Shown: positions 1 to 5,580 of the stretch, one piece after another | How the letters are laid out: each line of letters begins with the position of its first letter | Position numbering within the stretch: the stretch's first letter is position 1 | Assembly: GCA_903930515.1 (NCBI GenBank) | Contig: CAIYYW010000127.1 | Location: 1-12,371 of the forward strand | DNA: 12,371 nucleotides | From: an uncultured delta proteobacterium | GTDB taxonomy: Bacteria; RBG-13-61-14; DRUE01 | Direction of reading: 5' to 3' | Notes under the pieces: generated by a model | The model's input: the letters and a program-made list of their open reading frames with translations, nothing else | Told to the model about the DNA's origin: nothing | Databases searched by the model: none | Made by a program: the position numbers and the translations under genes

Positions 1-244
1 AATTGTGTGCATAAGAGGCAACGCTCAATCGGACAAAGATATCGACCAGCTTTTGTTGTTGGGCCTCGGATAGTTTTTCCCATTCTTTACCCACAACAAT
101 GCGGGCAATTTTTGTTAAGTCGTGACTATTTGATACCGGCTCGTACAGCTTGTCATATCTTCCTGCATAGCCTAATTGCTTGCCATTCTTCATGACGGCT
201 ATCAGTTCTGCCTGAAATTTTTCGACCACCTCCGGCTTGACCAT
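1..244 (-). CDS. MlaC/HpnM-like ABC-transporter auxiliary protein, fragment
   Basis: Reading the minus strand from about 244 to 2 gives one uninterrupted frame of about 81 residues that runs off the left edge. It contains GYAGRYDKLYEPV, then DLTKIARIVVGKEW, then LSEAQQQKLVDIFVRLSVAS and Y. This order (aromatic-Arg-Tyr, 'ARIVVG..W', 'LS..QQ..L...F...L...YA') is that of the Ttg2D/MlaC family, and is closest in my memory to hopanoid-associated HpnM. Such proteins are periplasmic lipid carriers working with an Mla-type ABC transporter. The N-terminal signal peptide and first third are missing. At about 200-244 the frame runs into sequence that codes MalQ on the other strand, so the usable ATG at 244 is probably not the true start. 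The codons are more AT-rich than those of the genes to the right. Family assignment is fairly secure; HpnM versus MlaC is not. Confidence 0.6.
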   Translation of the reverse strand, partial: MVKPEVVEKFQAELIAVMKNGKQLGYAGRYDKLYEPVSNSHDLTKIARIVVGKEWEKLSEAQQQKLVDIFVRLSVASYAHN

Positions 245-850
245 TTCCGCGGGTTCGTGGATTACTGGGAAGTGCCGCTCGGGGAGAAGACCGCGGTGAA
301 CGGGAATTGGGTGAAGGGGCCGGGGAATGATTTTTTTGACCGGCTGCTCGGCCGTTTCCAGAGCCTGCCCCTGATCGCGGAAGATTTGGGGATCATCACC
401 GACCAAGTCAGGAACACTATTGTTCATTACGGTTTTCCCGGGATGAAGGTCTTGCTCTTCGCCTTCACCGAGGATATCGCGGCCAACCCCTACGCGCCTC
501 ACAATCACATCCCGAACTGCATCCTCTATACCGGGACCCACGACAACAATACCACCCGGGGATGGTTTGAGAGCGAGGCGGGCGAGGCGGAAAAGGAGCG
601 TTTTTTCAAATGCCTGGGGAGAAGGGTGAGCGGTGAGGAAGTGAGCTGGGAAATGAGCCGGATGGCCCTGAGCTCAGTGGCCAATGTGGCGATGATCCCG
701 CTCCAGGATGCGCTCGGGCTTGGACAATCCGCCCGGATGAATATCCCGTCCATCGCCGACGGCAACTGGGAATGGAGGGTTTTGCCGGAGCAGTTGAAGC
801 CTGAACTCGCGGACCAACTCCAAGGGCTGGCAAAAAAATATCTCCGCTGA
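176..850 (+). CDS. malQ: 4-alpha-glucanotransferase (amylomaltase, GH77), C-terminal fragment
   Basis: Amylomaltase moves alpha-1,4-glucan segments between maltodextrins and glycogen in the cytoplasm. The GH77 catalytic motifs are all present: RLDHFRGF (nucleophile Asp, codon 239-241), then IAEDLG (acid/base Glu), then YTGTHDNNTT (third Asp). The family C-terminal block follows with SVANVAMIPLQDALGLG, ARMNIPS and GNWEWR, ending at TGA 848-850. Family members are about 500 residues. Here only about the last 215 are present, and recognisable MalQ sequence begins near base 209. The frame is closed by a TAA at 173-175, and its first codon (TTG 176) is only formally a start. The gene is therefore broken at its 5' side, at the same place where the opposing MlaC/HpnM fragment breaks. 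It converges on the acyl-CoA operon, with 44 bases between the two stop codons. Function is certain at the domain level; as it stands the product would lack most of the TIM barrel. Confidence 0.85.
   Translation: MLAILHDGYQFCLKFFDHLRLDHFRGFVDYWEVPLGEKTAVNGNWVKGPGNDFFDRLLGRFQSLPLIAEDLGIITDQVRNTIVHYGFPGMKVLLFAFTEDIAANPYAPHNHIPNCILYTGTHDNNTTRGWFESEAGEAEKERFFKCLGRRVSGEEVSWEMSRMALSSVANVAMIPLQDALGLGQSARMNIPSIADGNWEWRVLPEQLKPELADQLQGLAKKYLR
200..244. other. Breakpoint between two head-to-head truncated genes
   Basis: On the plus strand MalQ homology starts abruptly at about 209. On the minus strand MlaC/HpnM homology starts abruptly at about 244-230. Each gene lacks its 5' portion at this same place, and base composition changes from AT-rich on the left to GC-rich on the right. 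This is what an inversion or deletion joint, or a chimeric contig join, would look like. Confidence 0.55.
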
Positions 851-894
851 TCCTGAAAAACTAAATCATTCCCGCCGCAAAAACGCATCCAGCC

Positions 895-1323
895 TTACTT
901 CTTCGGCGGCATCACCTTCATACTGCCCTCAACCACCACCTCGCCGCGCTGGTTCAACCATTCCAGCTTCATAATCACGATGTTCTTGTCCATTATTTTC
1001 TCAGACACCGTGGCGGTGGCGGTGATGGTGTCCCCGATCTTAACCGCAGCCTTGAATCTGGATTCGCCGGCATAGGCGATGGAGCCCATCCCCGGCAGCT
1101 TCATCCCGATCACCGGCGCCATCAATCCCTGCACCAGAGAGCCGTGCGCGATCCTTCCCTTGAAGATCGTCTGCTTCGCGTATTCCTCGTTGATATGGAT
1201 CGGGTTGAAATCACCGGTGATCCCGGCGTATAGAACTATGTCCGTCTCCGTGATGGTCTTGGTCTGAGACGCGCTTTCCCCGATCTCCAACTCCGCAATA
1301 CTCTTTCCCAATGCGTATTCCAT
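895..1323 (-). CDS. MaoC-like (R)-specific enoyl-CoA hydratase, copy A
   Basis: A single hot-dog-fold MaoC dehydratase of 142 residues, the normal length of PhaJ-type enzymes, which hydrate 2-enoyl-CoA to 3-hydroxyacyl-CoA in the cytoplasm. The hydratase-2 motif is visible as YAGITGDFNPIH, with catalytic Asp38 and His43, followed by GRIAHG (His60-Gly61). The start is the ATG at 1323, not the upstream in-frame codon at 1362. A strong GGAGG lies just before 1323, whereas the 13 extra residues would be translated from a palindromic repeat. It is the last gene of the operon. It is about 75% identical (about 106 of 142 positions, counted by eye, ungapped) to the gene immediately upstream, so the two arose by tandem duplication. 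They might form a hetero-oligomer as MaoC pairs such as ChsH1/ChsH2 do, or have split substrate ranges. A FabZ-like role is less likely given the catabolic context. Confidence 0.9.
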   Translation of the reverse strand: MEYALGKSIAELEIGESASQTKTITETDIVLYAGITGDFNPIHINEEYAKQTIFKGRIAHGSLVQGLMAPVIGMKLPGMGSIAYAGESRFKAAVKIGDTITATATVSEKIMDKNIVIMKLEWLNQRGEVVVEGSMKVMPPKK

Positions 1324-1337
1324 CTTTTTCCTCCTTC

Positions 1338-1362
1338 GTGGCGCGGACACTCCTGTCCGCAC
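1338..1362. repeat. Intergenic palindrome, family A
   Basis: GCGGACA (1343-1349) and TGTCCGC (1354-1360) pair perfectly around a 4-base loop, within a GTGGCGCGGACA context. It lies 15 bases upstream of the copy A MaoC start, before its ribosome binding site. Confidence 0.8.
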
Positions 1363-1380
1363 AATTCTTTGAATGTGCGA

Positions 1381-1424
1381 GCGCCTTCCTCCTCCGCTAA
1401 AGCTGCGAAGGACAAGTCAGGCGC
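1381..1424. repeat. Nested inverted repeat between the MaoC genes
   Basis: GCGCCT (1381-1386) pairs with AGGCGC (1419-1424). Inside it CCTTC (1384-1388) pairs with GAAGG (1407-1411), bracketing CCGCTAAAGC. It is unrelated in sequence to the other palindromes here. It resembles dispersed 'TCCGCTAAAGC' repeats I have seen in uncultured-bacterium assemblies, but only a genome search can show that it is repeated. Confidence 0.4.
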
Positions 1425-1427
1425 GAT

Positions 1428-1859
1428 TCATAATTTCTTCGGAGGCATCAGCTTCACCGATCCCTCCATCACCAATTCCCCCCTCTGGTTCTTCCACTCC
1501 GCCTTCATCACCACGATATTCTTCTCAACTATTTTCTCGGCCACCGTGGCCGTAACCGTGATGGTGTCCCCGATCCTGCCCGGAGCCTTGAACCGGACCG
1601 TCCGCTCCAGGGCGATCGTTCCCGGACCCGGCAATTTCATCCCCACCACCGGCGCGATCAACCCCTCAATCAATCCCCCGTGCGCAATCCTGCCCCCGAA
1701 CCGGGTGGTCTTCGCGTATTCCTCGTTGATGTGCATCGGGTTGAAATCCCCGGTGATCCCGGCGTAAAGAACTATGTCCGTCTCCGTGATGGTCTTGCTC
1801 TGGGACGCGCTCATCCCGATCTCCAGTTCGTTTATGCTCTTTCCCAATGGAATTTGCAT
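1428..1859 (-). CDS. MaoC-like (R)-specific enoyl-CoA hydratase, copy B
   Basis: A 143-residue single-domain MaoC hydratase. It carries the same motif block as its neighbour: YAGITGDFNPMH with Asp38 and His43, then GRIAHG. The start at ATG 1859 is supported by AAAGGAGA about 8 bases upstream. The C-terminus MPPKKL matches that of copy A plus one Leu. Most differences from copy A lie in residues 50-95, which include the region after the catalytic helix that shapes the acyl pocket in this family. That fits a divergence in substrate choice, though this is inference. Its upstream neighbour is the BKACE gene, 55 bases away, with a family A palindrome in the gap. Confidence 0.9.
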   Translation of the reverse strand: MQIPLGKSINELEIGMSASQSKTITETDIVLYAGITGDFNPMHINEEYAKTTRFGGRIAHGGLIEGLIAPVVGMKLPGPGTIALERTVRFKAPGRIGDTITVTATVAEKIVEKNIVVMKAEWKNQRGELVMEGSVKLMPPKKL

Positions 1860-1883
1860 CTGCGTTCTCCTTTAAGAATTATT

Positions 1884-1911
1884 CGTGGCGTGGACACTCC
1901 TGTCCGCGCAC
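1884..1911. repeat. Intergenic palindrome, family A
   Basis: GCGTGGACA (1888-1896), loop CTCC, then TGTCCGCGC (1901-1909). The stem has one T/G position where the other copies have C/G. It starts 3 bases after the BKACE stop codon in transcription order and ends about 25 bases before the MaoC copy B start. Confidence 0.8.
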
Positions 1912-1914
1912 AAT

Positions 1915-2754
1915 CTAAATACCGATAATTTCCTTCGTTTCCTCCACACTCGCCGCCTCCTTGCCCATCCCTTCAATAATTTTCACCGCAGCGCTCACGA
2001 GTTCGGCGTTGGATTTGGCGAGCACTCCGCGCTTCAAATAAATATTGTCTTCAAAGCCCACCCTCAAACCGCCGCCCGCGGATACCCCGGCCGCGCCTAA
2101 ACTGAGCTGATGCCTGCCGATCGCGATCACCTGGAAGGTGGAATTTTCCGGAAGGTCTTGAATCAGGATCGCGAGGTTTCGGAGACTGGGCTGGATTCCT
2201 CCGAGCACGCCCATCACAAAAGAGAAACGATAGGGCGGATCCGCCAGTCCCGGCTTGATCAGCAATTGGATCACATTATTGATCATACCCAGATCGTAAA
2301 TTTCAAACTCGGGCTTCACCTTCAATTCCTTCATCCGCTTCGCGAACAACTCCATCACCTCGGGCGGGTTCGGGAAAAGTTTTCTTCCGAAATTCATGGA
2401 GCCGGCGTTGAGCGAAGCCGAATCCGGTTTCAATTCTTCCACGGCTTTGAGCCGGGCTTCCGGCCCGAGTCCGAGGGTGGTTGCGCCTCCGCCGGTGGTG
2501 ATCTGGGTGATGATCGGGCAGCGCCGCCGCACGGCCGCTAAATACGCCCTGAAGACTTCCAGGTCCGAAGTCGGCTCGCCGGTCTCGGGATTTCTCGCGT
2601 GAAGATGCACCACACTCGCTCCCGCGTCATAAGCCCGTTTGGACTCCTCCCCAACCTCCTCCGCACTGATCGGAAGATAGGGGGTATCCTTGCGGCTGGG
2701 GATGCTCCCGGTCGGAGCCACCGTGATGATCACCTTGTCTCTCAGGTCAGCCAT
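1915..2754 (-). CDS. BKACE-family 3-keto acid cleavage enzyme (DUF849)
   Basis: BKACE enzymes, of which 3-keto-5-aminohexanoate cleavage enzyme (Kce) is the prototype, condense a 3-keto acid with acetyl-CoA and release acetoacetate plus a new acyl-CoA. The protein has 279 residues, the family length. It opens with VIITVAPTG, carries the zinc-ligand motif VVHLHAR (His50 and His52), a SLNAGSMNFG motif, and the C-terminal GGLRVGFEDN block with the third zinc ligand Glu235. The start is ATG 2754, preceded by AAGGAG at a 6-base spacing. The in-frame extension to 2799 reads into a palindromic repeat and is rejected. The neighbours do not include lysine-fermentation genes (kamA, kamDE, kdd, kal) or carnitine genes, so the specific 3-keto acid is unknown. 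Family assignment is very secure; substrate is open. Confidence 0.92.
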   Translation of the reverse strand: MADLRDKVIITVAPTGSIPSRKDTPYLPISAEEVGEESKRAYDAGASVVHLHARNPETGEPTSDLEVFRAYLAAVRRRCPIITQITTGGGATTLGLGPEARLKAVEELKPDSASLNAGSMNFGRKLFPNPPEVMELFAKRMKELKVKPEFEIYDLGMINNVIQLLIKPGLADPPYRFSFVMGVLGGIQPSLRNLAILIQDLPENSTFQVIAIGRHQLSLGAAGVSAGGGLRVGFEDNIYLKRGVLAKSNAELVSAAVKIIEGMGKEAASVEETKEIIGI

Positions 2755-2770
2755 CTCAATCTCCTTGAAT

Positions 2771-2799
2771 TCGTGGCGCGGACACTCTTGTCCGCGCAC
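2771..2799. repeat. Intergenic palindrome, family A
   Basis: GCGCGGACA (2776-2784) and TGTCCGCGC (2789-2797) form a perfect 9-bp stem around CTCT. It sits about 16 bases upstream of the BKACE start, just before its ribosome binding site. Confidence 0.82.
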
Positions 2800-2826
2800 C
2801 TATTCCGGGCGCCGCCAGCCGCACCG

Positions 2827-3975
2827 CTACTTGAACTCTCGGAAAAGCTCGCGCGCGATGATCACCTTTTGGATCTCGGTGGTTCCGGCGCCGATTTCAA
2901 GCATGCGCGCGTCCCGGTAATATCGCTCAATCGGGTATTCCTTCATATAGCCGTAACCGCCGAAGACCTGGAGGCCGTCGTGGACCGCGTGCTGGACCAT
3001 CCGGCTTGCGTAATACTTGATCATCGCGGCTTCCTTGGTCACCTTTTTTCCGTTCATCACCATCCAGACCACCTTGTAGGCAAAGGTGCGCGCCATCTCC
3101 ACCCCGGTGGCGATCCGGGCGAGTTTCTCCTGAATCAACTGATACTCCGCGATCGGTTTTCCAAATTGCGCGCGTTCCAGGGCGTATTTGGTCGCCACCT
3201 CCAGAGCGGCCTGGGCGATCCCGATACTGCTGAAGGGCGTGAGCGACCGCTCGACATCGAGCGACGCGAACATCTGATGGAAAGCCCGGCCGGGCGCGCC
3301 CAAAACATAATCCTGGTGCACCCGCAAATCCTCCATAAAAACTTCCCCGGTCGGAGAGCATCTCCCGCCCATCTTATTGAACTTTTTCCCGGTGCTCAGT
3401 CCCTTCATCCCGCGCTCAAGGATGAACGCGGTCCCGCCCTCCATCCGCTTGCTCCCGGGCTCGCGCGTGAGCATCACGAAATACTGCGCCTCCGGGGCGT
3501 TGGTGATGAAGGTCTTCTGGCCGTTCAAAATAAAGTAGTCGCCGTCCTTCACGCAGGACGACTTGATGCTGAGCGCGTCGGAACCGCTTCCCGGCTCGGT
3601 CAGGCACCAGCACCCGAGAACCTCGCCCCGGCAGATCGGGGGCAGATATTTTTTCTTCTGGTCCTCGGTCCCGTGCTTGTTGACATTGTTGCAGAAAAGC
3701 AGGTCGGCCGCGTTCAAAGAAAGGTTGAACCCGAAGCAGGCGCGCACGAATTCCTCGTAAATGATCGCCTTGGAAAACAGGTCTCCGCCCGCGCCCCCGT
3801 ATTCCGCCGGCAGATACGACCCGACCAGCCCGAGTTGCCCGGCCTTTTGATAAACCCCCCACGGAAATTCCTGGGTCTCGTCAAGCTCCTGCGCCTTAGG
3901 CGCCAGCTCGATGTCGCAGAATTTCCGGACCTGATCCTTGAGCATCAGATGCTCGTCGCTTAAATTGTAATCCAT
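2827..3975 (-). CDS. Acyl-CoA dehydrogenase with isovaleryl-CoA-dehydrogenase-type catalytic base
   Basis: A 382-residue flavoprotein of the acyl-CoA dehydrogenase family, which introduces the 2,3-double bond of an acyl-CoA and hands electrons to ETF. The N-terminal helical domain carries LPAEYGGAG (55-63). The FAD/substrate strand motif CWCLTEPGSGSD is at 122-133. The C-terminal signature GGYGYMKEYPIERYYRDAR is at 339-357. At the usual base position the motif is GAGTTEIQ, with Ala363 where MCAD-type enzymes have Glu. A Glu occurs instead at LDVER (Glu242) on the helix that carries the base in isovaleryl- and long-chain enzymes, and the flanking LEIGAGT is also IVD-like. An active enzyme with a branched-chain or bulky substrate is therefore likely. 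The ATG at 3975 has AAAGGA upstream. It lies between the CoA-ligase and BKACE genes. Confidence 0.93.
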   Translation of the reverse strand: MDYNLSDEHLMLKDQVRKFCDIELAPKAQELDETQEFPWGVYQKAGQLGLVGSYLPAEYGGAGGDLFSKAIIYEEFVRACFGFNLSLNAADLLFCNNVNKHGTEDQKKKYLPPICRGEVLGCWCLTEPGSGSDALSIKSSCVKDGDYFILNGQKTFITNAPEAQYFVMLTREPGSKRMEGGTAFILERGMKGLSTGKKFNKMGGRCSPTGEVFMEDLRVHQDYVLGAPGRAFHQMFASLDVERSLTPFSSIGIAQAALEVATKYALERAQFGKPIAEYQLIQEKLARIATGVEMARTFAYKVVWMVMNGKKVTKEAAMIKYYASRMVQHAVHDGLQVFGGYGYMKEYPIERYYRDARMLEIGAGTTEIQKVIIARELFREFK

Positions 3976-3990
3976 CTTCTTATCCTTTCT

Positions 3991-4012
3991 GTGCGGGAGA
4001 CTTTAGTCTCCC
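3991..4012. repeat. Intergenic palindrome, family B, longer-stem copy
   Basis: GGGAGACTTTAGTCTCCC (3995-4012) is a hairpin with core ACTTTAGT. Compared with the next copy its stem is longer by a GA/TC pair block. It sits 15-20 bases upstream of the acyl-CoA dehydrogenase start. Confidence 0.8.
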
Positions 4013-4020
4013 TGCCTTCT

Positions 4021-4042
4021 CGCGCGAGGGACTTTAGTCCCG
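4021..4042. repeat. Palindrome, family B, overlapping a stop codon
   Basis: GGGACTTTAGTCCC (4028-4041), adjacent to the previous palindrome. On the minus strand its centre contributes the TAA stop codon (4034-4036) and the final Asp codon of the CoA-ligase gene. Confidence 0.8.
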
Positions 4043-4900
4043 ATTCCTTTTATAATAATCGCGCATTTTCGCCAGCACGAACACGGCGTCTTCGGCGCTG
4101 TCAAAAAACGGGTATTTGCTCCCCGCCATAACTTGTTCCTTGGAATGATAGGGCATGGCGAAGGCGAACCCGACCGGCTTGTTGGCCAGGTCCACGGTTT
4201 CATTGAACTCGGAGACCAAGTCGCGCTGGAGCTGGTTCAAGGTCGGGTACAACTTCAATACTTCCGGATCGCGATAGATATAAGCCATTGCCAGGCCGTC
4301 GTATTCCTCGCGGATCAGGAGTTCACGCAGAAAAGTCCGTTGGGTCTCGGCGCTGTAAAGGTCGCCGAAGTCAAGCGGGTTTCGGAACTCAATGATTCCG
4401 GCGCGCCGCTTCCGGGAATATTTTTCCACGAGGTCCGCGGGGATGGGCGGCAGTTCAAACCCGTGTTTCCAGGCCAGGTCCGCGAGCATCACCGAATATC
4501 CTCCGCTGGGCGAGATGATCAGGAGACGGTTTCCTTTCATTGCGGGAAGCGAGAAGGCCCGGGCCAGGTTCATCATCTCGGCCAAGGATTTCACCCGGAT
4601 CACCCCGGCCTGTTGGAATGCGCCGTCCATCACCAATTCATCGTTCCGGAGCGCGGAGGTATGGGAGTTGGCCGCGGCCTCGCCATAAGGACTGATGTTC
4701 GCCTTGAAAACGATCACCGGTTTTTTCGCGCGTTTCGCGGCTTCCAGGAATTCCCGGCCCCGGCGCAAGTCTTCCAGGTAAACGCAGATCACGCTGGTGT
4801 CCGGGTCCTCGGCCAAATATTCCAGGAAATCCACTTCATCCAAAACGGTTTTGTTGCCGAGGCTCACGAATTTTCCCAGCGGGAACGCGTCAATGAACAT
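4034..4900 (-). CDS. Acyl-CoA synthetase (NDP-forming) alpha subunit, C-terminal part after frameshift
   Basis: This frame carries the second and third domains of an ADP-forming acetyl/acyl-CoA synthetase alpha subunit, which makes acyl-CoA from an acid, CoA and ATP through a phosphohistidine. It begins at KFVSLGNK, the strand-turn shared with succinyl-CoA ligase alpha. ANSHTSALRND follows, with His80 of this frame as the expected phosphorylated His. Then come LLIISPSGGYSV and the Succ-CoA-ligase-like domain to the end. No ATP-grasp (beta) domain follows, so a separate beta subunit must exist elsewhere. The ATG at 4900 is an internal Met of the original gene and has no ribosome binding site of its own. 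The stop TAA at 4034 lies within a family B palindrome. Without the frameshift this would join the preceding frame into about 463 residues, the usual alpha-subunit length. Confidence 0.85.
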   Translation of the reverse strand: MFIDAFPLGKFVSLGNKTVLDEVDFLEYLAEDPDTSVICVYLEDLRRGREFLEAAKRAKKPVIVFKANISPYGEAAANSHTSALRNDELVMDGAFQQAGVIRVKSLAEMMNLARAFSLPAMKGNRLLIISPSGGYSVMLADLAWKHGFELPPIPADLVEKYSRKRRAGIIEFRNPLDFGDLYSAETQRTFLRELLIREEYDGLAMAYIYRDPEVLKLYPTLNQLQRDLVSEFNETVDLANKPVGFAFAMPYHSKEQVMAGSKYPFFDSAEDAVFVLAKMRDYYKRNRD

Positions 4901-5424
4901 TTTGGTGGAAAGGGTGTCCCGACCCCGCCGCTCTGGGAGAGGAACGCGATCTTTCCGGAGGGCGGCCGGTCCAGGGGCATAAACGATAGGGCCAGCCCGT
5001 TTTGAGTGTTGGCGGTGGCGATCCCGTTCGGGCCGACCACCAAAAGATTCTTTTCGCCGCAGATTTTTTTCACCTGCTCCGCCAGTTCAATCCCTTCGGG
5101 TTTTCCGGTTTCTTCAAAGCCCGCGCTGGAGATGGCGATGTGTCTGATCCCGTGCCTGGCGCAGTCCAAAAGGATTTCCGGCGCGAGCGCTCCCCTGGTG
5201 AAGATCAGGGCCAGGTCCGGCTTTTCCGGAAGCTGGTCCAGAGAGGTGAAAATGGGGACGCCGTCATTCTCTCCCGCGGTCGGGCTTAAGCCGAAAATTT
5301 TTCCGGTATAGCCCCAGCGCTTGCAATTGGAAATGATATTCCTGGCCAGGTTGCTCGGATTGGGCGACAGCCCGAAAATAACCACGCTCCGGGCGTTGAA
5401 GAACTGGTCAAACTCCTTTTTCAT
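4864..5424 (-). CDS. Acyl-CoA synthetase (NDP-forming) alpha subunit, N-terminal part, frameshifted
   Basis: The CoA-binding Rossmann domain of the same synthetase. It has VVIFGLSPNPSN near residue 14, GPNG at 131-134, and the SQSGG motif at 163-167 that precedes the second domain. After SQSGGVG the frame leaves the family pattern, reads about 17 unrelated residues and stops at 4864. The family pattern resumes in the other frame at about 4905. The net shift equals one lost base or two gained bases. A single base missing near the CCC run at 4918-4920 would restore the usual 19-residue spacing between SQSG and FVSLGNK, so I favour that. I chose ATG 5424; the frame upstream of it translates a palindrome. 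No strong ribosome binding site is adjacent (AAGGAG lies about 15 bases away). Recent pseudogene or sequencing error are both possible. Confidence 0.85.
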   Translation of the reverse strand: MKKEFDQFFNARSVVIFGLSPNPSNLARNIISNCKRWGYTGKIFGLSPTAGENDGVPIFTSLDQLPEKPDLALIFTRGALAPEILLDCARHGIRHIAISSAGFEETGKPEGIELAEQVKKICGEKNLLVVGPNGIATANTQNGLALSFMPLDRPPSGKIAFLSQSGGVGTPFPPKCSLTRSRWENS

Positions 5425-5458
5425 CTGTGCTTTCTTGAACTCCTTGCCATATTTCGCG

Positions 5459-5493
5459 GTGCGGACATCCCGCGTATTCCGCGGGATCCGCAC
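5459..5493. repeat. Long intergenic hairpin upstream of the CoA-ligase gene
   Basis: GTGCGG (5459-5464) pairs with CCGCAC (5488-5493), and ATCCCGCG (5467-5474) pairs with CGCGGGAT (5480-5487). The loop is 5 bases and there is a 2-base bulge. It occupies the same position relative to the next gene as the family A palindromes and begins with a similar GTGCGGAC. It looks like a diverged or extended member. Confidence 0.75.
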
Positions 5494-5580
5494 ACATTAC
5501 TCAGGCCGGGCCGAATTCATCGGCGTCAAAAATACCGTTATGAGGATTGGGAGGCATTGCCGGCTGATAAAATTTTTACC

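Noticed and set aside
851-894. Bidirectional terminator between malQ and the operon
   Set aside because: The 44 bases contain no convincing stem followed by a T-run on either strand.
1324-1362. Upstream in-frame start for MaoC copy A, with similar extensions for BKACE (2799), ACAD (6771) and CoA-ligase (5493)
   Set aside because: Each extension translates a palindromic repeat or its flank. The internal ATGs match family N-termini, and all but the CoA-ligase one have a good ribosome binding site.
2599-3963. A 454-codon open frame on the plus strand opposite the BKACE and dehydrogenase genes
   Set aside because: It is antisense to two well-recognised genes in GC-rich sequence. Its translation is rich in His, Arg and Leu and has no family motif.
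4900-4925. Programmed -1 frameshift
   Set aside because: The sequence around the joint lacks an X XXY YYZ slippery heptamer in the right frame, and no downstream pseudoknot is evident.
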